Shown here: positions 27,001 through 34,453 of the stretch, in pieces
How positions within the stretch are numbered: the stretch's first letter is position 1
How the letters are laid out: every line of letters starts with the position of its first letter
Source of the DNA: Microscillaceae bacterium
Lineage (GTDB): Bacteria > Bacteroidota > Bacteroidia > Cytophagales > Microscillaceae
Length of the DNA stretch: 34,453 nt
Reading direction: 5' to 3'
Assembly: GCA_012031215.1 (NCBI GenBank)
Contig: JAAUUB010000017.1
Span: 1-34,453 of the forward strand
Translations under genes and position numbers: made by a program
The notes under the pieces: generated by a model
What the model was told of the DNA's origin: nothing
Databases searched by the model: none
The model's input: only the letters and a program-made list of their open reading frames with translations

Positions 27001-30000
27001 CATAGATACCGTCATTATCGGAGTCAATATCCAGGAAGTCGGGCACGCCATCGCTGTCGGTATCCAGGGCACGATTCACGCCAGTAGTGTAATAGAAGCC
27101 CCCGTTGGCGGCGACCGTGCCATCGATTAAAGTGGTGAGTTTGGAATCGGAGGCCACATCGGCGGTTTGGATATTATCTATCAGGCCATTATTGTCCGCA
27201 TCGGCGAGGTCGGCATTGGCTTGGGCAAAATCGAGGATTCCGTCGCCATTGGCATCAATGCCGCCTGCCTCCACTACATCGGCAATGCCATCATTGTCGC
27301 TATCGAGGTCCAGGTGATTGGGAATGCCGTCATTGTCTTTGTCAAGCGAGGCTACTACCCCAAAACTATTGAGTTGGCCAAAGTCGGCCTCCACATAATT
27401 GGGTACTCCATCGCCATCCGCATCGGCACTGGGGTCCACGCCGGCCAAATCGCTTGCCTCAAAAATATCAGGAATACCATCGTTGTCGTCGTCCAGGTCG
27501 ACGGCATCGGCCACGCCATCGCCGTCGGCATCGCCGCCATCCCCAAACTGGGTCGGGCGACCATCGGCTCCGCCCACGATGCCATCGCCATCCGGGTCGG
27601 TGAGGTTGTCTATCCGACCGTCATTGTTCGTGTCCAGGCTGCCATTTCCGGCTTCATTAATGTCATTAGAGCCATTGTTATTGCTGTCCAGGTCGCGGTA
27701 GTCAGGTTCGTCTGTGCCATCACTGTTTTGCACAGAAGAAGGCAAGGAGCCCGAGTCCCCAAAAACACCCACATTGCCATCGGCACTGTCGGGAATGCCA
27801 TCACCGTCATTATCACTGCCGCCCGCATCCTGGCTGTTGATGAGGCCATCGCCATTGGTATCGAGGCCGCCATTGCCGCTTTCTACCACATCATTGATGC
27901 TGTCGTTGTCGCTGTCGAGGTCCAGGTAATCAGGGGCTGTATCGCCGTCAGTGTTGACAGGGGTGGGGTCGGAAGCATCGCCAAATCCGGAGTTATTTCC
28001 ATCGACAAGATTCATAATGCCATCGCCATCCGTTTCTGCGACAAAGCCAGTATCGCCAGCTCCTATCACCCCATCGCCATTGGTATCAGGACTTGTCCCG
28101 GAGGCAAAGCCTTCAATGACATCATTGAGGCCATCATTATCGGAATCTAAATCACGGAAATTAAGCACTCCATCGCCGTCGGTATCCCGGACTTCTCCTA
28201 TGCCGATGGCCAGGGCATCCCCAAAAACAGTCGGCGTGCCATCCACAAAATCGGCAATGCCGTCGCCATCGGCATCGGTGGCGGCGTCCCCGATGTCAAA
28301 AAAGCCATTGTTATTGGTATCGAGGGCATCATTACCGCCTTCGACCAGGTCATTTATTCCGTCATTATCGCTGTCGAGGTCGCGGAAGTCATAAACGCCG
28401 TCGCCGTCTGTATCAAAAGGCGTCGCATCATTTTGATCGCCAAAGTCGAGGTTATTGCCGTCGGTCAGGTCGGGTAGGCCGTCATCGTCGGCATCGCCCC
28501 CATCCACAATGCCATCGTCATTGGCATCAAAAAGGTCAGGATTGAGGCCATATTCTATCAGGTCATTGATGCCGTCATTGTCGCTGTCGAGGTCGAGGAA
28601 ATCGGGCTGATTGTCATTATCGGTGTCTACGGGGTCGCCGTTAGGGTCATTGTCCACAAAGGCGGCCGGGTCATCATAGAGAATGGCTCCCCCGTCAGTG
28701 CCGCTTTCAATAAAATTGGCCAGGCCATTGGCTCCATAAGGGCCATCGGCAATGCCGTTGTTATCAGCATCGGCAGAGGCAATTTGGGTGGCGGTCAGGC
28801 CACTTTCACGCAGGTCATTGATGCCGTCATTATCCGAATCCAGGTCAAAGTGGTTGGGAATGCCATCGAGGTCTTTGTCAAAAACATCCAATACACCATC
28901 CGCATTCACATCGGCGGTTGAAATACCTCCCCCCGGGCTAGGGTCTAAGAAGTTGGCTACTCCGTCTCCGTCGGCATCATCTGCGGGGTCCACACCCAAG
29001 CCTTCTTCTACATCGGTGATGCCATCATTGTCATCATCAATATCCCCCAGTTCGGGGCCGGCTCCATCGGGGTCTGTGTCTGGAATACCATCCCCGTCGC
29101 GGTCGCCGATGACGGCAAAGTCGATGTTGTTGCTATAATCGCATTCGGGCTGGCCGTAGTTCTCAATGGCAATAGGGGTTTCTGCGCCATCATTATTAAT
29201 GACGGCATAGAGAGTAAAAGCGCTGGTAAAGGTAAAAGGGAAGTCATGATTGACACTCAGCGTTTGCCCCGGATTGACAAACTCGGCCAGGGTAAAGTTT
29301 GCATTGGGAATAATCGTGCCCCCTGTTGCCGGATTGCCATTGAAAAAGGAAACCTGCATCCCCGGCGCCAGGGCCGTTGCCGCCGCACTGGTATTGATGA
29401 TTTCCATGTTAAGGGTGATACGAGCATTGCTTACATTGATGGCCGAAGCATCAATGTCGATAGAAGCATCGGCGGCAGGGAAGATAAAGGAACCGTCTTT
29501 GTCAAAAAGGGTGGCCTGCACCAGGAAGTTATTGAGCGGAATCCCGGCGGAGAAGGCAATGGCGTGGTTTTGCTGCTGACGGGGTATGGTGAGGTCATCA
29601 TTGATGTTGACCACAAAATAAGCGTGTTGATTCCAAATCTTGCGAGCTGGTGCCCAGGGGCGAGAAGGGGACTGATAAAGTCTTACATTACCGCTTTGGT
29701 TGGTAGCCACTCCGCAAGTAACGCAGATTTCTGCAGCACCATCTCCGTCAGCATCCACAATAATTGGAGCTTCATTCCCTGTACCAGAAGTGCAAGCAAA
29801 AGTAGCTACATTACTTGGCGCAACCCCATCTGCACTACCATCCAATATTCTAATATCAGTTTCATCCCGATACACAATTTCATAATTTCCATCCTGGTTA
29901 AAGTCAAAAAGAGTTAAGCCTGTCTCTCCTGAATCATCACTTGTATTTAATTGCCATTTAAGTTCAAGTGTCGTGGTGCCATTAAAACGGTAAGCAAATA

Positions 30001-31265
30001 CACGATTACTGCGGCAAACCCCAATTTCAGGAGTACCATTGTTATCCATATCGCCAATGAAGGGGGCTCCTGTTTTGTTAACCAGTCCAACCCCATCACT
30101 TCCAAGTGTTGTCTGCGCAATCAGGGCTCGGGTGCGAGGATCCCAAACAAATAATAATCCGGGATTCCCTTGTCGAGAAACGACAATATCCAGTTGATTA
30201 TCTTCATTCATATCTGCTATGGAAGTAAACCCATCACCAAAACCTGGACCTAATCCTCCTCCGCTTAGCAAACTGTGGGAAGTAATAGTATTTCCTGCTA
30301 AACCACCTGTATTGGTGATGTGCACTTCATAAACAGTAGTTCCTGCGATTAACTCTAAATTACGATTATCATTCCGATTATAGTTGCATCTCGGACATCA
30401 GCAGCGGTTACTATGCTTACACTTCCCAATAAAGGAGAGGCTTCGCTTATAATGCCAACATTACCCGCGCCTCCTGCACCTAATAATTTAACCCCAGTTT
30501 GAGCATTGAATATTTCATCATAAATATACACCTCTGGAATTCCATCTCTATTAAAATCTGCCAAGCCAAGACTGCCGCCATACCTATTCGTACGACCTGT
30601 CCCAAACTGTACATCTGAAATCCATTTTTCTGTACCATCGTGTTCATAGCATACTAGCCGACCTGCATAAACAGCTGTGTTTATTCCATTTGCAGTCGCA
30701 TCTGTTCCTGGCCCAAGTGCTGCGATGATTATTCGCCTTCTGGGTCGGCATCTATGTTACCAACAACAATAGCCATTGGAGCAGACCAAGCCATGAACGG
30801 GGTCGGAATAAGCAGTTCCTCTTGCCCAGATTGTCCATTAAGGATTCGAATGCCAGATGTGCGACGTACTGTTAACGTGCTATAGCCCGTCCCCCCCATT
30901 GTAATTACCTCAGGAATGCCATCGTTGTCTATATCGGCAACTAAGGGTGTGTTATAAGTTGGAATAACATTTCCATTGCTACTAATCCATTGAGGCTCAA
31001 TGGAAAAATCAGAAAAACCCGCCGTATAAAGACATTCTGGGGTGCAAATTCCGAAGAAATTGTCGTTTTCGCAGGCACAGTCGGGGTCAAAAAAATCGAC
31101 GAATCCGTCCAGGTCGTCGTCTAGGCCATTGTTGCAGATTTCCTGGGCCTGCAAGGCCAATAAGGAGGAGGAACAAAAAATAAAAACAAGGCCAGCCAGG
31201 AAATCCGCCCCCCGGATTGCCCACAGAACAGATAAGAAGAATGGGTAAATGTCATCTTTGGTCAA
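21070..31265 (-). CDS. Giant T9SS-secreted protein with FG-GAP-like and thrombospondin type 3 repeats (at least four frame breaks)
   Basis: Predicted cell-surface or secreted, calcium-binding protein of about 3,400 residues. A signal peptide ends near LQAQ (about 41) and is followed by [12 protein letters not shown], a short Asp-rich motif. FG-GAP/VCBS-like blades follow to about residue 500 ([38 protein letters not shown]), then a CARDB-like beta domain (to about 700). The Asp-rich array of 34 type 3 units covers about 720-3215. A beta-sandwich-like segment starts [11 protein letters not shown], and the last 82 residues are a T9SS type A sorting domain (AYPNPSTEW to LKFVKQ). Frame breaks are near 30730, near 30389, in the G4 run 26346-26349 and in the G3 run 26236-26238. 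One restored base at each gives a continuous frame. The start is a TTG at 31265; an ATG at 31255 becomes usable if one more base is restored in the A6 run 31175-31180. Confidence 0.88.
21073..21318 (-). other. T9SS type A C-terminal sorting domain (Por secretion tail)
   Basis: The last 82 residues of the giant protein begin [20 protein letters not shown] and include [25 protein letters not shown] and the closing HVLKFVKQ. This is the pattern of the Por_Secre_tail family, which directs export through the type IX system and is removed or anchored at the cell surface. Confidence 0.9.
21626..23157 (-). repeat. Type 3 repeat super-module 4 (7 units, ~510 residues)
   Basis: Opens with [15 protein letters not shown] and keeps units 1-5 and the unit 3 insert ([26 protein letters not shown]). 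One middle unit follows and then the closing unit ([15 protein letters not shown]) with a CGSIGC cysteine pair. It runs directly into the C-terminal LLPLELL segment. Confidence 0.75.
23158..25329 (-). repeat. Type 3 repeat super-module 3 (10 units, ~724 residues)
   Basis: Same unit order as super-module 2: [12 protein letters not shown] opener, [19 protein letters not shown], the insert with [12 protein letters not shown] and [14 protein letters not shown] after unit 3, an NDS ninth unit ([14 protein letters not shown]) and a DSDGDG tenth unit ([10 protein letters not shown]). A CGSNGC cysteine pair occurs in the closing unit. The frame is intact. Confidence 0.8.
25330..27493 (-). repeat. Type 3 repeat super-module 2 (10 units, ~722 residues)
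   Basis: Opens with [13 protein letters not shown] and the [16 protein letters not shown] linker. Unit 2 is [19 protein letters not shown], unit 3 is followed by a long insert ([14 protein letters not shown], then [14 protein letters not shown]), unit 9 is the NDS unit and unit 10 has [12 protein letters not shown]. Two of the gene's frame breaks (26236-26238 and 26346-26349) fall here; the length assumes one base restored at each. Confidence 0.8.
27494..29038 (-). repeat. Type 3 repeat super-module 1 (7 units, ~515 residues)
   Basis: It begins with the [13 protein letters not shown] unit and ends with an NDS unit ([16 protein letters not shown]) and a degenerate closing unit ([15 protein letters not shown]). 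Closing sequence [13 protein letters not shown] leads into the next module. Compared with modules 2 and 3 it lacks three middle units. Confidence 0.75.
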
Positions 31266-31514
31266 CTTGGTTTATCGGAGGTAAAACTAAAACTTTTTTT
31301 TGCAAGCAGATGAAAAAGTGTAATAAAATAGGCTAGATTGTAAGAAAACTAGGCAAAAAAAGAGAAGGCATTATTAACAAATTTTCAGAATAGTTACTCA
31401 TTATCAATGCTTTACTTGTGAATTAAGCGAAAAAGGGGATTCAAGCCAGGGGTGCTTTTTTATTTTTTGCTTGTCTAGGGCCAAAAATCCCGGGCAAGTT
31501 TTGCTACATCCACG
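31266..31514. other. Upstream region of the giant gene
   Basis: No gene is visible. The promoter of the giant minus-strand gene should lie here, but I find no exact TAnnTTTG element on that strand; the nearest are TAGTTTTA at 31289-31282 and TAGTTTTC at 31351-31344, both without a well-placed -33. The peroxiredoxin terminator borders it on the right. Confidence 0.5.
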
Positions 31515-31550
31515 AAAAAAAAAGCCCGAAATTTCGTGAATTTCAGGCTT
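31515..31550 (-). terminator. Terminator of the peroxiredoxin gene
   Basis: Read on the minus strand, AAGCC-T-GAAATT (31550-31539) pairs with AATTTC-G-GGCTT (31533-31522) with one mismatch and a 5-base loop, followed by seven or more T. It lies 22 bases after the peroxiredoxin stop. Confidence 0.8.
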
Positions 31551-31571
31551 TTAAAAGGCTTATCATCCCAT

Positions 31572-32207
31572 CTATTTATTCGGTTGCGGGGTCAGGCGCA
31601 GGTAAGGCTTGACCGGGGTATGGCCTTTGGGGAATTTTTCGGGAATTTGCGCATCCGAAATGGATGTAGAAATTACCACCTCTTCGCCATCTTTCCAGTT
31701 GGCTGGAGTGGCTACGCTATAGTTGGCTGTCAGTTGCAAAGAATCAATGACCCGAATGATTTCATCAAAGTTACGTCCGGTTGAGGCCGGATAGGTCAAC
31801 ATTAATTTGATTTTTTTATCTGGCCCAATGATAAAGACCGAACGCACGGTAAGGTTCTCGAGCGAATTAGGGTGTATCATATCGTACATTTCGGCAATCT
31901 TGCGGTCGGCATCGGCAATGATAGGATAATCTACGGTCGTACGCTGGGTTTCGTTAATGTCTTTAATCCACTCGTGGTGCGAGGCCAGGGGGTCCACGCT
32001 CAGGGCAATAGTTTTGACATTACGTTTTTCAAATTCTTCCCGGTATTTGGCCACCGTGCCCAGTTCGGTGGTGCAAACCGGAGTAAAATCAGCCGGATGC
32101 GAGAAAAACACGCCCCAGCCATCGCCCAGCCATTCGTGAAATTGAATAGTGCCTTGCGTGGTTTCGGCAGTAAAATCAGGGGCCAGGTCGCCTAGTCTAA
32201 GTGCCAT
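31572..32207 (-). CDS. 1-Cys peroxiredoxin (Prx6 type)
   Basis: Reduces hydrogen peroxide and organic peroxides. The 211-residue protein has the thioredoxin-like N-terminus (LGDLAPDFTAETTQG) and the peroxidatic motif HPADFTPVCTTELG with Cys45. Arg122 (TVRSVFIIGPDKK) is the conserved partner. No other cysteine occurs, so there is no resolving cysteine, and the C-terminal extension (about 165-211, with PVKPYLRLTPQP) is that of the Prx6/1-Cys class. An external reductant is expected. No signal peptide, so cytoplasmic. It stands as its own unit with a strong terminator, and a 16-base palindrome lies 37 bases upstream of the start. Confidence 0.93.
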   Translation of the reverse strand: MALRLGDLAPDFTAETTQGTIQFHEWLGDGWGVFFSHPADFTPVCTTELGTVAKYREEFEKRNVKTIALSVDPLASHHEWIKDINETQRTTVDYPIIADADRKIAEMYDMIHPNSLENLTVRSVFIIGPDKKIKLMLTYPASTGRNFDEIIRVIDSLQLTANYSVATPANWKDGEEVVISTSISDAQIPEKFPKGHTPVKPYLRLTPQPNK

Positions 32208-32243
32208 ACATTTTTGGGTTTAGTGAATGAAGTGTTTGAATTA

Positions 32244-32259
32244 ATTCATACATATGAAT
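32244..32259. promoter_or_regulatory. Palindrome upstream of the peroxiredoxin gene
   Basis: ATTCATA (32244-32250) and TATGAAT (32253-32259) are exact reverse complements separated by two bases. It lies 37-52 bases before the peroxiredoxin ATG, a usual place for an operator. It does not match the PerR box I know. Confidence 0.4.
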
Positions 32260-32292
32260 ATGAAATGAAGGCAAAAGGGTTCAAACAAAGGC

Positions 32293-32716
32293 CTATTTTT
32301 TGGCTTCGGGGCCAAAATAATAAAAAAAAATGCCCCTGATGCGCAATCAAAACCTGGTAAAGCCGAGCGGGAAACCGGGTGAGGGTTATCTGAATCGTAT
32401 CGCTTGAATTTTGGGCGGTGATGACCTGCACCAAATGGCCCGCCTGTTTTTGGGCAAATTGCGTGTGTACATTCGGGAATACCCGCACCGGCTGCTTTGC
32501 TTCTGGTCGGAAGCGGACTTCTTTTTCGGAGAAATCCAAGCGCCACTTATCCGGCTTATTTTCAAAAAGAAGAGAAGCCTTCAGCTGCGGGTTCATGTTG
32601 GAAGCCTCCGCTCCTTTGACCGTGGTGATAAGGTATAACAAAGCCCAGGCAAATAAAATAAAAAAGATACTGGGAATGAGGGGGTGTTTTTTGAAAAAGC
32701 TTTGCTTTTTACTCAT
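32293..32716 (-). CDS. Small membrane-anchored hypothetical protein (possible frame break at C-terminus)
   Basis: The start is taken as the ATG at 32716 (MSKKQSFFKKHPLIP), because the longer open frame would run into the divergent Sua5/TsaC gene. One membrane segment (about 14-32) anchors a polar domain of about 100 residues with strands such as KWRLDFSEKEVRFRP and PVRVFPNVHTQF. No family is recognised. The uncorrected frame ends at 32246 with an unlikely hydrophobic tail. Removing one base from the A9 run 32322-32330 instead gives HQGHFFYYFGPEAKK and a stop at 32293, about 141 residues in total, which looks more natural. This choice is an inference. Confidence 0.5.
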
Positions 32717-32734
32717 ATAAAAAAATTTGTTGCC

Positions 32735-32767
32735 TTGCAAAATTAAGACGCTTTGCCTTAATTTTGC
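32735..32767. promoter_or_regulatory. Divergent promoter region with 10-bp inverted repeat
   Basis: GCAAAATTAA (32737-32746) and TTAATTTTGC (32758-32767) are perfect reverse complements with an 11-base spacer. Each arm contains TAATTTTG, an exact -7 consensus: the right arm (32759-32766) faces the Sua5/TsaC gene and the left arm (32745-32738) faces the hypothetical gene. A TTG at 32735-32737 lies 21 bases before the rightward -7. A leftward -33 is not evident. Confidence 0.55.
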
Positions 32768-32812
32768 TTTTTTTCCTAAGATAAACGCAATTTTTGCCAA
32801 ACCCTTTCCTGC

Positions 32813-33799
32813 ATGCCTCCCCTTCCCACTGCCCATTCCACCGAAATTCACCATGCCGCCCACCTTTTAGAAGCCGGCAAACTGGTGGCCATTCCTACCG
32901 AAACGGTCTATGGGCTGGCGGCCAATGCTTTGTCCTCCTCGGCCGTGGCGGAGATTTTTCGGGTTAAAAACCGGCCGACTTTTGACCCACTCATTGTCCA
33001 TCTGGCCGAGACCCAAGATTTGGAGAAATATGTGCAGCAAGTGCCCCCACTGGCCTATGTGCTGGCCCGGGCCTTTTGGCCGGGCCCTTTGACGCTGGTA
33101 CTTCCGCGGCGCGCGCTGATTCCTGATTTGGTAACGGCGGGCCTGCCTACGGTGGGTATTCGGGTGCCCCGCCACCCCCTCACCCGGGCACTTTTGCAAA
33201 GGCTGGATTTTCCATTGGCGGCGCCCAGTGCCAATCCTTTTGGCTATGTGAGCCCTACAACCGCCGACCATGTTCGGCAGCAACTGGGCGATAAAATTGA
33301 TTTTATCCTGGATGGGGGCCCTTGTGAAGTGGGGCTTGAATCCACTATTATCGCCTTTGAAAAGGAAAAGCCCCGGGTTTTAAGGCTGGGAGGCATTGCT
33401 TTGGAAGCCCTTCAGGAGGTAGTTGGGATGGTGGAGGTACAAAGCCATTCTTCTTCCCAACCCCAGGCCCCCGGGATGTTGAGCAGCCACTATGCCCCCG
33501 GGCCGCCCGTTGTTTTGATTGAAAGCCGGGACGAAATTGCGCTTTATCAGGAAAAAACACCGCCCTCTCAGATAGGTTTCATTGGCTTTCAGGCCTCCTC
33601 GCCCTTGCTTCCCGCCCTTCATCAGCACATTTTGTCTCCTTCGGGCCATCTTTCCGAAGCGGCCGCCCGTTTATTTGCCGCTTTGCGTGCCTTAGACCAG
33701 CCCGACATCCGGCTCATTCTGGCGGAAGTCTTTCCCGAAGTGGGGCTGGGCCGGGCCATTAATGACCGCCTCCGCCGGGCCGCCGCCAAAAGAACTTAG
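32813..33799 (+). CDS. Threonylcarbamoyl-AMP synthase (Sua5/TsaC, long form)
   Basis: Makes threonylcarbamoyl-AMP from threonine, bicarbonate and ATP for the t6A37 modification of tRNA. The 328-residue protein has the YrdC domain (about 10-200): PTETVYGLAANA (28-39), the nucleotide-binding Lys52 and Arg54 (VKNRPTFDPL), FWPGPLTLVL, GIRVPRHP, APSAN (137-141), ESTII and RLGGI. The linker APGMLSSHYAPGPP (219-232) and a C-terminal Sua5 domain (about 232-328) make it the long Sua5 form, not the short TsaC. The Sua5 linker is known to gate the active site. Length and start are normal; it overlaps nothing once the divergent gene begins at 32716. Confidence 0.93.
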   Translation: MPPLPTAHSTEIHHAAHLLEAGKLVAIPTETVYGLAANALSSSAVAEIFRVKNRPTFDPLIVHLAETQDLEKYVQQVPPLAYVLARAFWPGPLTLVLPRRALIPDLVTAGLPTVGIRVPRHPLTRALLQRLDFPLAAPSANPFGYVSPTTADHVRQQLGDKIDFILDGGPCEVGLESTIIAFEKEKPRVLRLGGIALEALQEVVGMVEVQSHSSSQPQAPGMLSSHYAPGPPVVLIESRDEIALYQEKTPPSQIGFIGFQASSPLLPALHQHILSPSGHLSEAAARLFAALRALDQPDIRLILAEVFPEVGLGRAINDRLRRAAAKRT

Positions 33800-33895
33800 C
33801 CCGCCTCCCTATTTCTTGTCTGGTCATTTTTTTTACTGACATATATCATTGGATGAAGCCGCCCGGCTTCCTACTTTTGAAGAAAAGGAGGGAAT

Positions 33896-34336
33896 ATGCC
33901 TGGAATCTATCCATCTGTCGCCCGTCCGTACCTGCCTGATGCAGGTCGCTACCGTGATTTTTTTGACGAAATTGCTTTTCAGCGCGATGGGGTCTTCCCC
34001 GCCGGGCAAGAGCGCAAGATTGCGCTGGCCCCGGGAACCTTGCCGACGGAAATACCCTCCACTGATTTGAAAATTGGGATAGATGCGTATGGATTTGACC
34101 CGGAAGACATCCGAATCTTCCTGAGAGGTCGGATGCTTCGGGTACAGGCTTTTCAAACGGGCCACTACAAAGTGAATCATCCTGGCCTGGTGCAGGAAGA
34201 AATACATAAATGGGGACTCTTGCACGCTTTTAAAATTCAGCCTCCTTTTGAGATAAATGAAATAAAAGCATTTTGGCACAAAAACCAAATCTGGATTTGG
34301 GTGCCTTTGTGTCCGCCTCAGGTTTTGCCTGCTTAA
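33896..34336 (+). CDS. Small heat-shock-like protein (alpha-crystallin fold, divergent)
   Basis: The 146-residue protein resembles Hsp20 proteins over its second half. LKIGIDAYGFDPEDIRIFLRG (58-78) fits the alpha-crystallin start (in Hsp20: a strand, then PGF.kEDI.v.v), and PPFEINEIKAFWHKNQIWIWVPL (about 116-138) fits the closing strands, where Hsp20 has A.y.nGvL.i.lP. The usual GVL is replaced by QIWIWV, so it is a divergent member and may not be a classical chaperone. The first 55 residues are not recognised. The ATG at 33896 is preceded by AGGAGG a few bases upstream, a Shine-Dalgarno site unusual for this phylum that supports this start. It follows Sua5/TsaC by about 95 bases. Confidence 0.65.
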   Translation: MPGIYPSVARPYLPDAGRYRDFFDEIAFQRDGVFPAGQERKIALAPGTLPTEIPSTDLKIGIDAYGFDPEDIRIFLRGRMLRVQAFQTGHYKVNHPGLVQEEIHKWGLLHAFKIQPPFEINEIKAFWHKNQIWIWVPLCPPQVLPA

Positions 34337-34354
34337 AATTTAGTTGTAAAAGAG

Positions 34355-34374
34355 TAATCTACCTGAGTAGATTA
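34355..34374. repeat. Perfect 8-bp hairpin
   Basis: TAATCTAC (34355-34362) and GTAGATTA (34367-34374) pair around a 4-base loop, 18 bases after the Hsp20-like stop. No T-run follows, so it is probably a 3'-end stabilising hairpin or an operator rather than a terminator. Confidence 0.5.
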
Positions 34375-34388
34375 GTGTAAATCCTGGT

Positions 34389-34429
34389 GTAAGTTGGTGC
34401 CTTTGGTGCCAATTTTACATTTTTTTTTT
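34389..34429 (+). terminator. Possible terminator of the Hsp20-like gene
   Basis: GTAA-G-TTGG (34389-34397) can pair with CCAA-TT-TTAC (34409-34418) with a small internal loop, followed by a run of ten T (34420-34429). The apical loop contains a direct GGTGCC repeat. The stem is imperfect, so this is moderate evidence. Confidence 0.45.
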
Positions 34430-34453
34430 CATTCTTGCTAAATAATCATCCCG

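Noticed and set aside
21626-29041. Regularly spaced direct repeats resembling a CRISPR array
   Set aside because: The repeated bases encode LDSDNDG motifs in frame on the minus strand, spacing is irregular, the intervening sequence is also coding and no cas genes are present.
32717-32863. N-terminal extension of the small hypothetical gene into the Sua5/TsaC gene
   Set aside because: The extension is glycine-rich shadow sequence of the divergent gene; the ATG at 32716 gives a normal membrane-anchor start.
33849-34070. Alternative upstream open frame over the Hsp20-like gene
   Set aside because: It is in a different frame, ends early, and the ATG at 33896 has the better ribosome-binding site and leads into the alpha-crystallin-like sequence.

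Overview
The window looks like a chromosomal stretch of a Bacteroidota bacterium, probably Cytophagales-like. The reasons are: promoters of the Bacteroidota type (TTTG-N19-21-TAnnTTTG), a very large secreted protein with a type IX secretion (T9SS) C-terminal sorting domain, a DUF4835 protein, SpoIIE phosphatases with SiaB/SiaC-type partners, and a Bacteroidota-type ABC exporter with an altered ATPase domain. I cannot name a genus from the sequence.

Layout. 1-539: non-coding, with three evenly spaced leftward promoters that probably serve a strong transcript (perhaps rRNA) beyond the left edge. 540-2519 (+): hisH, hisA and a conserved hypothetical gene. 2545-8720 (-): a compact five-gene signalling operon. 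In transcription order it is a HAMP-GAF-PAS-SpoIIE phosphatase, a SiaB-like kinase, a SiaC-like phosphoprotein, a TPR-SpoIIE phosphatase and a second SiaC-like phosphoprotein. 8982-13690: housekeeping and small genes (TPR lipo/periplasmic-type protein, bioB, folK, fabD, a GbsR/MarR-type regulator, a small membrane protein, an outer-membrane barrel). 13844-15436 (+): DUF4835 and a SlyD-like FKBP isomerase. 15567-20731 (+): a tripartite export operon (ABC exporter, HlyD-type adaptor, TolC-type outer-membrane protein). 21070-31265 (-): a single giant gene of about 3,400 codons. It encodes FG-GAP-like repeats, then 34 thrombospondin-type-3-like calcium-binding units arranged as four super-modules (7, 10, 10 and 7 units), and a T9SS sorting tail. 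31572-34336: 1-Cys peroxiredoxin, a small hypothetical gene, a Sua5/TsaC enzyme and a small heat-shock-like protein.

The two multi-gene systems are the Sia-like partner-switching operon (two phosphatases, one kinase, two substrates, no diguanylate cyclase in view) and the tripartite exporter. The giant protein is predicted to cross the outer membrane by T9SS rather than by the neighbouring exporter.

Caution: at least eleven single-base frame breaks interrupt otherwise well-conserved genes, nearly all in short homopolymers and nearly all apparent deletions. This is best explained by uncorrected sequencing or assembly error. I therefore annotate the broken genes as single reconstructed genes and state where each break lies. 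Lengths quoted as reconstructed assume one base restored or removed per break.
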